NCBI GenBank assembly: GCA_910587955.1
Contig: CAJUNN010000002.1
Coordinates: forward strand, 1 to 64,000
Direction of reading: 5' to 3'
DNA: 64,000 bases
DNA from: an uncultured Lachnospiraceae bacterium
GTDB lineage: Bacteria; Bacillota; Clostridia; Lachnospirales; Lachnospiraceae
Numbering within the stretch: position 1 is the stretch's first letter; each line of letters begins with the position of its first letter. Both the position numbers and the translations under genes were made by a program. The notes under the pieces are model-generated. The model had not been told where the DNA came from, searched no databases, and saw only the letters and a list, made by a program, of their open reading frames with translations. Positions 17,690 through 25,435 of this stretch are shown here, piece by piece.

Positions 17690-17972
17690 ATACATGCGAA
17701 ACCTGTGAAGAAGAAGAGTAACCGAGGAATGCCAAGTTACAGAGAGTCCCGGAGGGTGGAATCGGGACACGAAGCAATCGGCGAATGGGCTTTGGAGGGC
17801 GGCTTTGAACGAATTTGTTCCAGTAGGAGCCGACGGGTCCCCACCCGTTATCCATCGGGGCACGTATGATGGTACGTGTAGCGAGTGGACATTCCACAGG
17901 GAATGTCAATTTGGGTGGTATCGCAGAGGCAGAAGCTTTTGTCCCATGTAGAGTGGGAGAAAGGCTTTTTTT
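17690..17972 (+). promoter_or_regulatory. T-box riboswitch leader, probable tryptophan specificity
   Basis: This leader fills the ~400-base gap before the transporter genes. Stem I shows AGTA (17717-17720) opposite GAA (17783-17785), the loop-E pair flanking the specifier loop, with CCGA/TCGG pairing above it, and the distal stem GTCCCG/CGGGAC around GAGGGTGGAAT. Directly after GAA comes TGG (17786-17788) followed by a purine, so the specifier codon is probably UGG, Trp; reading one base later would give GGG. A GACATTCC/GGAATGTC hairpin (17888-17907) fits stem III. The T-box core GGGTGGTATCGC (17913-17924) offers TGGT to pair with an uncharged tRNA 3' end. Uncharged tRNA should permit read-through into the ABC transporter. 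The T-box identity is firm; the codon call is less so. Confidence 0.93.
17935..17972 (+). terminator. Intrinsic terminator of the T-box leader
   Basis: GCTTTTGTCCCA pairs with TGGGAGAAAGGC across a seven-base loop, and seven T residues follow. It lies just 3' of the T-box core and is mutually exclusive with the antiterminator, as expected for transcriptional T-box control. Confidence 0.9.
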
Positions 17973-18018
17973 ATTTATTTCATCTGCCACCTAAATTCAA
18001 ATAAAGGAGAGCAAAATT

Positions 18019-19044
18019 ATGAAAAACAACACCTTAAAGAAACTCTTGGCCCTTGGCTGCGCCGCTGTAATGGCCGTATCCATGACGGCATGTTCCAAAG
18101 GAACCGATACGCCGGCTCCGGCCGAGACAGAGAACGGATCCGGCAAGACTTATAAAATCGCCATCGTAAAACAGATGGATCACCCGTCCCTAGACGAGAT
18201 CGCAAATGCTGTGGCTGCCCGGCTGGACCGCATTGCCACAGACAACAGCATCACCATTGAATATGAAATCTACTCCGGCCAGGGCGAGCAGACTACTTTA
18301 AAGCAGATTGGCGATCAGGCCATCACCGACAAAGTGGATGCCATCATTCCCATAGCCACTCTGGCAGGCCAGGTCATGGCTACCTGCGCCCAGGAAAGCA
18401 AGACGCCTGTAATCTTTGCAGCTATCTCGGATCCGGAATCCGCAGATATGACCGGTATGGACTATGTGACCGGAACCAGCGATGCCCTGAACACAAGGTT
18501 TATCTTTGATATGATGCTGGCCCAGAATCCGGATCTCTCCAAGGTCGGGCTTCTCTACTCTACCTCTGAGGTCAACTCTGCCGTACCCATTGCCGATGCA
18601 AAGAAATTCCTGGAGGAGCACTCCATTGCCTACACCGAGCAGACCGCAGGCAGCAACGATGAGGTCATCGCCGCAGCCGCAGCCCTCATCGGCGAAGGAG
18701 TAGACGCTGTCTTCACTCCCACGGACAACGTTATTATGTCCGCGGAGCTGGCTATTTATGAAGATCTGGCGAAAGCAGGCATCCCCCATTACACAGGTGC
18801 GGATTCCTTCGTACGCAACGGTGCTTTCACCACCTGCGGCGTAAACTACACGGATCTGGGAAGCGACACCGCCGACCTGGCCTACCGGGCCATCACAGAA
18901 GGTATGGATGACATGGAAGATTTCTATCTGGTAGACGGCGGCATTATCACTGTAAATACGGAGACTGCAGCCACCCTGGGCATCAATTACTCCATCTTTC
19001 ACGACATGGGCGAGGTTGTAGAAGTTGTAACCACCGAAGATTAA
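18019..19044 (+). CDS. trpX: ABC transporter substrate-binding lipoprotein (TrpX-like)
   Basis: A 341-residue secreted lipoprotein. The signal peptide ends in the lipobox VSMTAC, with the lipidated Cys at residue 23. The mature part matches the ABC_sub_bind (COG2984) group: YKIAIVKQMDHPSLDEIANA, IPIATLAGQVMATCAQE, PVIFAAISDPESADM and VGLLYSTSEVNSAVP. Members with T-box(Trp) leaders have been named TrpX, part of a TrpXYZ uptake system for tryptophan or a related aromatic compound. AAGGAG precedes the ATG. Permease and ATPase genes follow at once. The substrate is inferred from the leader, not from binding residues. Confidence 0.88.
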   Translation: MKNNTLKKLLALGCAAVMAVSMTACSKGTDTPAPAETENGSGKTYKIAIVKQMDHPSLDEIANAVAARLDRIATDNSITIEYEIYSGQGEQTTLKQIGDQAITDKVDAIIPIATLAGQVMATCAQESKTPVIFAAISDPESADMTGMDYVTGTSDALNTRFIFDMMLAQNPDLSKVGLLYSTSEVNSAVPIADAKKFLEEHSIAYTEQTAGSNDEVIAAAAALIGEGVDAVFTPTDNVIMSAELAIYEDLAKAGIPHYTGADSFVRNGAFTTCGVNYTDLGSDTADLAYRAITEGMDDMEDFYLVDGGIITVNTETAATLGINYSIFHDMGEVVEVVTTED

Positions 19045-19065
19045 GCCAAAAAAGGAGTGTTTCCC

Positions 19066-19974
19066 GTGCTGTATATTTTGCAAACCGCCCTGGAATTGGG
19101 TTTTCTCTATGCCCCCATTGCCATGGCACTGTTTTTAAGCTACCGTGTGCTGGATATCGCAGATTTGACCACCGACGGCTGTTTCGTGCTGGGTGCTGCC
19201 GTATCTGTAACCATGACTGCCTCCGGCCATCCTTTTCTGGCTGTCCCCGCAGCCATGGTTTCCGGTATGGCTGCCGGCTTTGTCACCGCTTTCCTGCAGA
19301 CCCGCCTGGGCATTCCCTCCATTCTGGCAGGCATTGTCACCAATATGGGACTGTACACCGTCAACCTCATGGCTATGGGCTGGAGCTCCAACGTGAGCCT
19401 TCTGAAGACGGAAACCCTCTTTACCCTGTTTCAAAAGACCGGGATCGGAGGCCCCTGGTATGAAACCATTCTGGCAGGTGTCTTTACCGTTCTGGCAGGC
19501 ATCCTTTTGGTACTCTTTCTGCAGACCAGGCTGGGCCTGTCCATACGGGCCACCGGGGATAATCTGGATATGGTGCGCGCCTCCTCCATCAACCCTGCTT
19601 TCACCATCACGGTAGGGCTGTGCATCTCCAATGCCCTGACTGCCCTGTCCGGGGCCATGGTAGGCCAATACCAGAACACGGCAGATATCAACGCCGGAAC
19701 GGGAATCGTCGTCATCGGCCTGGCCTGCCTGATCATCGGCGAGACAGTCCTGGGACGGCGCACGCTCATCAAAGGGGCTCTGGCGGCCCTGATTGGATCC
19801 ATTATTTACCGGGTTATCTATGCCGTGGTGCTCTACACAAAAATCATGCCCGTCCAGGGCCTGAAACTGGTAACTGCCCTTGTGGTAGCCTTGGCCATTG
19901 CGTTCCCTGTCATCAAAGACTGGGCCGCCTTCCAGAGGCGGAAAATGGCAGCTGCACGGAAAGGAGGAAACTGA
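19066..19974 (+). CDS. trpY: ABC transporter permease (TrpY-like)
   Basis: A hydrophobic protein of about 302 residues with eight or nine membrane spans, of the branched-chain-amino-acid-type permease fold (COG4120): LADLTTDG-like block DIADLTTDGCFVLGAAVS near the N-terminus, then TRLGIPSILAGIVTNMGLYT and the coupling segment LRATGDN-like LSIRATGDNLDMVRASS. I prefer the GTG at 19066, eight bases after AAGGAG, over the GTG at 19057, which overlaps that site. It forms the membrane channel for the TrpX-delivered ligand and lies 21 bases after trpX and one base before the ATPase gene. Confidence 0.88.
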   Translation: MLYILQTALELGFLYAPIAMALFLSYRVLDIADLTTDGCFVLGAAVSVTMTASGHPFLAVPAAMVSGMAAGFVTAFLQTRLGIPSILAGIVTNMGLYTVNLMAMGWSSNVSLLKTETLFTLFQKTGIGGPWYETILAGVFTVLAGILLVLFLQTRLGLSIRATGDNLDMVRASSINPAFTITVGLCISNALTALSGAMVGQYQNTADINAGTGIVVIGLACLIIGETVLGRRTLIKGALAALIGSIIYRVIYAVVLYTKIMPVQGLKLVTALVVALAIAFPVIKDWAAFQRRKMAAARKGGN

Positions 19975-19975
19975 C

Positions 19976-20776
19976 ATGCTGGATATCCGTTCCATCTCCA
20001 AAACCTTCAATCCCGGAACCGTAAATGCCAAAACAGCCCTGTCCGGCCTGTCCCTCCACCTGGATCCCGGAGACTTTGTGACCATCATCGGGTCCAACGG
20101 TGCAGGCAAATCCACCCTCTTCAACGCTGTGGCCGGAGCCTTCTACGTAGATGAGGGTTCTGTCTCCCTGGACGGACGGGACATTACTTTTGTTCCGGAG
20201 TACAAACGCAGCCGCACCATCGGCCGGCTGTTCCAGGATCCCATGCGGGGTACGGCTCCCTCTATGACCATTGAAGAGAATCTGGCCCTTGCCTACCTGC
20301 GCACAGCCGGAAACACCTCTCCTTTCAGCCGCATTTCCAAAAAAGACCAGGCGGTTTTCCGGGAAAAGCTGGCCCTGCTGGGCATGGGACTGGAAGACCG
20401 GATGAAGCAGCCTGTGGGGCTTCTGTCCGGGGGACAGCGCCAGGCCCTCACCCTTTTGATGGCTACCATGGTACCCCCAAAAATTCTCCTTTTGGATGAA
20501 CATACGGCTGCCTTGGATCCGGGAACGGCGGAAAAGGTCTTAAAGCTCACCCGGGATATCGTAGCCAAAGACCATATTACCTGCATGATGATCACCCACA
20601 ATATGCGCCAGGCCCTGGAGCTTGGAAACCGTACCCTGCTGATGGCAGACGGGAATATTGTCCTGGATGTGGGAGGGGAAGAGCGCTCAGGTCTCACGGT
20701 AGAAGATCTCTTGAAACGCTTCCGGGCCGGAACCGGCCGTGATTTGGATAATGATCGGATTCTGCTTTCCGAGTAA
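19976..20776 (+). CDS. trpZ: ABC transporter ATP-binding protein (TrpZ-like)
   Basis: A 266-residue ABC ATPase with Walker A GSNGAGKST, the signature LLSGGQRQALTLL, Walker B ILLLDEHTAALDP and the H-loop MITHNM. The Q-loop glutamine is in RLFQDPM. The ATG at 19976 was chosen because AAGGAGG lies eight bases upstream; longer in-frame starts would run into the permease gene. It energises uptake by the TrpX/TrpY complex at the inner membrane face. An inverted repeat 61 bases after the stop may end the operon. Confidence 0.93.
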   Translation: MLDIRSISKTFNPGTVNAKTALSGLSLHLDPGDFVTIIGSNGAGKSTLFNAVAGAFYVDEGSVSLDGRDITFVPEYKRSRTIGRLFQDPMRGTAPSMTIEENLALAYLRTAGNTSPFSRISKKDQAVFREKLALLGMGLEDRMKQPVGLLSGGQRQALTLLMATMVPPKILLLDEHTAALDPGTAEKVLKLTRDIVAKDHITCMMITHNMRQALELGNRTLLMADGNIVLDVGGEERSGLTVEDLLKRFRAGTGRDLDNDRILLSE

Positions 20777-20837
20777 CGAATTTTTAATTGATTTTATAGC
20801 AGAAATCGTCTTATAACTTCTTACAAGCCTTTATAGG

Positions 20838-20877
20838 AAACGGCAGAAACCATTAATTTTTAATGTTTTTGCCGTTT
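20838..20877. terminator. Long hairpin between convergent genes, probable bidirectional terminator
   Basis: AAACGGCAGAAA pairs with TTTTTGCCGTTT and CATTA with TAATG around a five-base loop, giving about 17 pairs with one bulged C. It lies between the convergent transporter operon and the AAA ATPase gene. Neither side has a long T run outside the stem, so its efficiency is uncertain. Confidence 0.55.
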
Positions 20878-20944
20878 CTGCTTATACCAGGCCGCATCTC
20901 TTTTTGACATCAAGGTATAAACCTTTTCATAACTGCTCCCTCCG

Positions 20945-22243
20945 TTATATTTGGGTGATTTGATCTATCGCATACAGCGGCAGATTCACAAGCCATTCTT
21001 CCTTTTTGTAGTCCGCCATAGATGTACGGATAGAAATCTCAGGAGAGAACTTTTCCTGATAAGTTTTTAGACTCTTTGCTCTAAGATTTACCTCTGCTTT
21101 GACTTCAATGGGGACGATCATACCGCCTGTATCAACAACAAAGTCAACCTCACAGGAGCCTCTGTCATTGGTGTAGTAATAAACATCCAAATCCTCGATG
21201 GTTTTTAACTGCTGACAAACATATTGTTCCGTAAGAGCACCTTTGAACTCAACAAAAAGGCCGTTGCCATCAAGCAATGTGCGCTGATGAAGTCTTGCCA
21301 TACAACCAAGAAGACCAACATCTACTATAAATAACTTAAATGCTTTCAAGTCCTCATAAACCCTCAACGGGATGCCTGCCGTATTCACACGGCTGACCTT
21401 ATGAACAAGGCCGCAATCACTGAGCCACATAATTGCAGTTTCATAATCTTTTGCACGAGCACCCTCGCGGACAAGTCCGTAGATGAACTTTTTGTTTTCT
21501 TTCGCCAACTGAGAAGGGATACTGTTCCACAGCATACGCAATCTCGGAACGATTTCATTTGGAGCATGCTTAGAGAAATCTTGTTCGTAGGCCGCAAGGA
21601 TTCTCTTTTGAATTTCTCGAACCTCATTAAAGTCTTTGTTCTCTGCGAAGCTTTGTACCGCTTCAGGCATACCGCCAACAAAATAATAGTACTTCAAAGC
21701 ATCGATATATGTCTGCTTAAAGCTTGTAACCATTTGGAAATCCTGCTTATCCAGCAGCCCGGCAAATCGTTCTTTATCGGTTGCCATTAAAAACTCTTTG
21801 AAAGAAAGAGGATAAAGCTTCAAGAAATCCACCTTGCCCACAGGAAAAGATGTACCTTGATGCAGCGCAATGCCAAGCAAAGATCCTGCACATACAATGT
21901 GATACTGCGGCGCATTTTCATAGAAATATTTAAGAGATGCCAAAGCTCTTGGAACTTCCTGCACTTCATCAAAAATTAACAAAGAATTGTCCGGATCGAT
22001 TTTGCGGTCTGCATACAGTTCCAGCCCCATAAGCAAACGGTCTGTATCCAAATCAGAAGCAAATAACTCTGCCATTCTGGAATTGGAGTCAAAATTGATA
22101 TATACGGTATCCGCATAAGTCTGTCTGCCAAATTCTTTCATCAGCCAAGTCTTGCCGACCTGACGCGCGCCTTCGATAATTAAGGGCTTACGGCGTCTGC
22201 TTTGTTTCCATTTTAATAACTTTTCCATAGCAATTCGGTACAT
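20945..22243 (-). CDS. AAA ATPase with C-terminal DUF4143 domain
   Basis: A 432-residue protein of the widespread AAA_14/DUF4143 family. Walker A is IIEGARQVGKTWLMKEFG near residues 22-39, Walker B LLIFDEVQEVPRALASLKYF near residue 90, and the C-terminal part has FKLFIVDVGLLGCM and the nuclease-like EVDFVVDTGGMIVPIEVKAE, which resembles the D-x(n)-E-x-K core of restriction-type nucleases. The cellular role of the family is unclear. GGAGGTG precedes the ATG. The gene is visibly richer in A and T than the glycan genes on either side and has no functional link to them, which suggests it arrived by transfer. Confidence 0.9.
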   Translation of the reverse strand: MYRIAMEKLLKWKQSRRRKPLIIEGARQVGKTWLMKEFGRQTYADTVYINFDSNSRMAELFASDLDTDRLLMGLELYADRKIDPDNSLLIFDEVQEVPRALASLKYFYENAPQYHIVCAGSLLGIALHQGTSFPVGKVDFLKLYPLSFKEFLMATDKERFAGLLDKQDFQMVTSFKQTYIDALKYYYFVGGMPEAVQSFAENKDFNEVREIQKRILAAYEQDFSKHAPNEIVPRLRMLWNSIPSQLAKENKKFIYGLVREGARAKDYETAIMWLSDCGLVHKVSRVNTAGIPLRVYEDLKAFKLFIVDVGLLGCMARLHQRTLLDGNGLFVEFKGALTEQYVCQQLKTIEDLDVYYYTNDRGSCEVDFVVDTGGMIVPIEVKAEVNLRAKSLKTYQEKFSPEISIRTSMADYKKEEWLVNLPLYAIDQITQI

Positions 22244-22372
22244 ACACGCACCTCCATCATTTTAATGCAAGTATAGTACGAAATCACAAAAAATACAACG
22301 AACTTCAGAGAAATAATTACATTTTTTACAGTGAATAAAGTCCAAAAGTCTCACGACAGCTTCTTCTCTATC

Positions 22373-23452
22373 CTACTGCCTCTTATACTCTCTCCCCAGA
22401 TAGTAATTTACCTTAAAAAATACCAGCACCAGCCAGTAGCACAGGCTGTAGTGCCCCTTCCTCATCAGCCGCAGATACAGCCGGATTGAAAGGGACAGCT
22501 TGTCCATGGTGTGATGCTCCAAAGCCTCCCGGACATCCGGGGCCTCGCAGACGGCTGCCACGTTTGCCGTTACAGCCCTCCGGCCGGCCCGGTAGTTCCG
22601 GTAAATCTCGTTTTTCACTGCCAGAACCGTCATGCTCAGAAAATCATTGCGGATCTGAGGCCCGAAGTCATAAACGCCTTTCTCCCGGCTGATGGCGTTC
22701 AAGCGCTCCGAGAGCAGCCGCACCTTCTCCATATAGGCGCCGTCGTATCTGCCTGTCATGGACTTTTCGTTGATCCAGTAATGGTAAGGATAATAACCGG
22801 GTATCACACAGAGCTTCCGGGTATCCAGAAGCACCGGAAAGGTAATCTGCATATCTTCCCCCAGGGCTACCTGCTCGCGGCAGTACTTCATATTCTCCTG
22901 AAGCAGTTCCTTTCGGAAAAGCTTTGTCACGCGGGCCGGCTGGAGCGTCCTGCCGAAGAAGCAGCCGTCGTTAATCAGAACCGGAAACAGCTGCTCCAAG
23001 GCTTTCCGATCGTACACTTCCTTCCTAAAATTGGAAATCTCTTCCCGCTTGGGAATCTTAGGATCCTCAAAATCAAACACCAGGCCGCACACCACCAGAT
23101 CTGCATCCTCCTGCTCCGCCGCCCGGATCATGCGCGCATACATATCCGCCTCCACCCAGTCGTCGCTGTCCACGAAGCCTACATACGCGCCTCTGGCCAG
23201 CTCTACGCCGGCTTTCCAGGCAGAGGTCAGGCCGCCGTTCTCCTTGTGATGCACCCGGATGCGGCCGTCCTGCTTTTCATACCGGTCACAGACGGCCCCG
23301 GAACCGTCCGTGGAGCCGTCGTCCACCAAAACAATCTCCAGGTGCTCCGCAGTCTGAGCCAGAAGGCTGTCCACGCAGCGTTCCAGGTAAGGTTTTACAT
23401 TGTACACGGGAACCACAACTGTGATTCTGCATTCATTGTTTTCCACTTTCAC
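22373..23452 (-). CDS. GT2 family glycosyltransferase (EpsJ-like), copy 1
   Basis: A 359-residue GT2 enzyme: VVVPVYNVKPYLERCVDSLL, IVLVDDGSTDGSGAVCDRYE and the metal-binding block AYVGFVDSDDWVEADMYARM. The C-terminal ~150 residues are basic and partly hydrophobic, as in membrane-associated EpsJ/CpsJ enzymes. The start is a GTG overlapping the end of copy 2 by 20 bases. It is the last gene of the rightward glycan block and probably adds one residue of the repeat unit. It is clearly related to the next two genes upstream. Confidence 0.92.
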   Translation of the reverse strand: MKVENNECRITVVVPVYNVKPYLERCVDSLLAQTAEHLEIVLVDDGSTDGSGAVCDRYEKQDGRIRVHHKENGGLTSAWKAGVELARGAYVGFVDSDDWVEADMYARMIRAAEQEDADLVVCGLVFDFEDPKIPKREEISNFRKEVYDRKALEQLFPVLINDGCFFGRTLQPARVTKLFRKELLQENMKYCREQVALGEDMQITFPVLLDTRKLCVIPGYYPYHYWINEKSMTGRYDGAYMEKVRLLSERLNAISREKGVYDFGPQIRNDFLSMTVLAVKNEIYRNYRAGRRAVTANVAAVCEAPDVREALEHHTMDKLSLSIRLYLRLMRKGHYSLCYWLVLVFFKVNYYLGREYKRQ

Positions 23453-24407
23453 TCTTCACCCGATTCAGAAGTTTTCGATATATGCCCGGACAGGCCAGAA
23501 ACATCCGGTAGCCTATCCGCGTGCGCAGGGAAAAATTTCCGTAGGGCTTTACCCGCGCCAGTCCCCTTCGGATCAGCTCCCGGATATGCTGCTGCTCCTT
23601 TTTGCCCTCTCCGAGAAAATCCTGCCGCTCCAGATAAATATGGATGCTGCTGTCTGCCAGATACTTTAAAGCAGGAACCATCAGTTCTCCATAGCCCTCC
23701 CGCTCATAAAAGTCAACCCGTTCCTCCATAGCAGTCACCCAGTCCCCGCGCCGGGGATGAAAGCCTCTGGTAATGCTGGAGGGCGATATAAAATATCCGT
23801 ACAGGGCGGCGTCCACATAAACCGCCTGCTCTGCCCTGTGAAAGATCCGGTAAGTAGTGGCCTCATCCTCATGAATCCGGCCCTCCGGATAGCGGATGCC
23901 GTCAAACAGTTCCCTCCGGTAGAGCTTGTTCCAGGCTACCACATAATAGACGCCCTCCGGCCCGTACAGCCCGGCCTGCATCTGCCGGCCCGTAAGGACC
24001 CGGAGTCCCCCTTCCTGCTCCCGGGGAACCGCCTCTCCCCTCACATATGCAAACCGGCACAGGGCCAAGTCACTTCCCGTACCCACGCAGGCCTCATACA
24101 GCCGCTCCACAAACTCCGGGACCAGGTAGTCGTCCGAATCCGTAAATACCAGATAAGAGCCTTCGGCACAGTCAATTCCCGCATTGCGTGCTCCCGAAAG
24201 CCCTCTGTTTTCCTGATGAATCACCCGCACCCGCCCGTCCTTTCGGGCATAGGTATCACAGATAGCAGGACAGCCATCATCGGAACCGTCATCTACCAAA
24301 ATAATTTCCAGATTTCCATACGTCTGTGCCAGCACGGAATCCACACAGCGCTCCAGATATGCCTCCACCCGGTAAACAGGAATAATCACTGAAATTAAAT
24401 CCTTCAT
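23433..24407 (-). CDS. GT2 family glycosyltransferase (EpsJ-like), copy 2
   Basis: A 324-residue GT2 enzyme with ISVIIPVYRVEAYLERCVDS, IILVDDGSDDGCPAICDTYA, ENRGLSGARNAGIDCAEGSY and the LVFTDSDDYLVPEFVE metal-binding block. After the catalytic domain comes VVAWNKLYRRELFDG and HEDEATTYRIFHRA, typical of capsule GT2 enzymes. Three bases separate it from copy 3, so the two are probably co-translated. The sugar is unknown. Confidence 0.93.
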   Translation of the reverse strand: MKDLISVIIPVYRVEAYLERCVDSVLAQTYGNLEIILVDDGSDDGCPAICDTYARKDGRVRVIHQENRGLSGARNAGIDCAEGSYLVFTDSDDYLVPEFVERLYEACVGTGSDLALCRFAYVRGEAVPREQEGGLRVLTGRQMQAGLYGPEGVYYVVAWNKLYRRELFDGIRYPEGRIHEDEATTYRIFHRAEQAVYVDAALYGYFISPSSITRGFHPRRGDWVTAMEERVDFYEREGYGELMVPALKYLADSSIHIYLERQDFLGEGKKEQQHIRELIRRGLARVKPYGNFSLRTRIGYRMFLACPGIYRKLLNRVKSESGKQ

Positions 24408-24410
24408 GCT

Positions 24411-25409
24411 TTAAACCTTTTCCCTTCCCCGGACTGCCCGCAGCAGCCTCACCGCCTGCGCCCGGAGAACGCAGAGCAAATAAGCCGTCCGCACCTGCCC
24501 CCGGTACATAAAGAAATGGATCAGCCGGTAATCCGCCTGCCTAAGAGCTGCATTCCGGCCCGCCTGTCTAAGCTCTTCGTCCCTGCTGTATTCTTTAAGC
24601 TGCGCCAGCTTCTCCCGGTATGACAGCTCCCGGTCAAAGGGCAGGCTTTCTGCATAATCCAGAACCTCCTGAACCAGTCGGGCATTGATAATCCCGCTCT
24701 CGTCCCCGTGTCCCGTCAGTTCCCGGTAAAAGCGCCCGGCTTCCCTCCAGACCAGCTTGGCCAGGGAAAGCTTGTCCTGCCTCTTCCGGCTGGACAGGGT
24801 ATTGCCCCCATCCTCCTGGATATAATGGTACAGTGCATCACTCACAACGGAAATCCCGGCTGAGCGCCGCAGATAATCCAGATTAAACAGGAGATCCTCT
24901 CCCAGGCTTAAGCTCTCATCAAAGGTTCCCGCCAGTTCCCTGCGGAACAGCTTATTCCAGGGCATATTCAGATACCCCTGCCCGTAAAGCCGCAGAAAAC
25001 GTTCCCCCTGGGTCTCCGGAACATCTTCCGGGACCTTAAGCACATCCCTTCCCACATAGTGATGGTGAAAGCCGCAGACTGCCAGATCCCCGGCCTCCAT
25101 CTCTCTAAGAAGCCTCTCCGCCAAATGGGCGTCCGCAAAGTCGTCGCTGTCCGCAAAAAGCAGATACTCTCCCCTGGCAGATCGGATTCCCGCATTCCGG
25201 GCTGAAGAGACACCTCCGTTTTCCTTATGAATCACCCGGATCCGTTTATCTCTCCCGGCAAAATCATCGCAGATCCGGGGGCAATCGTCCGGGGAGCCGT
25301 CGTCCACCAGAAGAATTTCCAGATCCGTCTCCGTCTGCCCCTGCAGAGACTTCACACACCGGGCAAGGGTCTTTTCACTTTTATACACTGGTACAATCAC
25401 ACTGATCAC
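24411..25409 (-). CDS. GT2 family glycosyltransferase (EpsJ-like), copy 3
   Basis: A 332-residue GT2 enzyme: ISVIVPVYKSEKTLARCVKS, ILLVDDGSPDDCPRICDDFA, ENGGVSSARNAGIRSARGEY and the LLFADSDDFADAHLAE acidic block, then NMPWNKLFRRELAGT and LGEDLLFNLDYLRR. The start is a GTG six bases after GGGAGGG. It follows the flippase gene by 26 bases. Similar order and motifs to copies 1 and 2 point to tandem duplication with divergence, each copy perhaps adding a different residue. Confidence 0.93.
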   Translation of the reverse strand: MISVIVPVYKSEKTLARCVKSLQGQTETDLEILLVDDGSPDDCPRICDDFAGRDKRIRVIHKENGGVSSARNAGIRSARGEYLLFADSDDFADAHLAERLLREMEAGDLAVCGFHHHYVGRDVLKVPEDVPETQGERFLRLYGQGYLNMPWNKLFRRELAGTFDESLSLGEDLLFNLDYLRRSAGISVVSDALYHYIQEDGGNTLSSRKRQDKLSLAKLVWREAGRFYRELTGHGDESGIINARLVQEVLDYAESLPFDRELSYREKLAQLKEYSRDEELRQAGRNAALRQADYRLIHFFMYRGQVRTAYLLCVLRAQAVRLLRAVRGREKV

Positions 25410-25435
25410 GGCGCCCTCCCTGTCCGGCTCCCTTC

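Noticed and set aside
17547..17990. A 147-codon minus-strand open frame across the T-box leader
   Set aside because: The stretch is explained by a perfect promoter and a T-box riboswitch on the other strand.
20945..22243. Transposase or integrase because of its lower GC content
   Set aside because: The protein has AAA and DUF4143 features, and no terminal inverted repeats or target duplications were seen around it.
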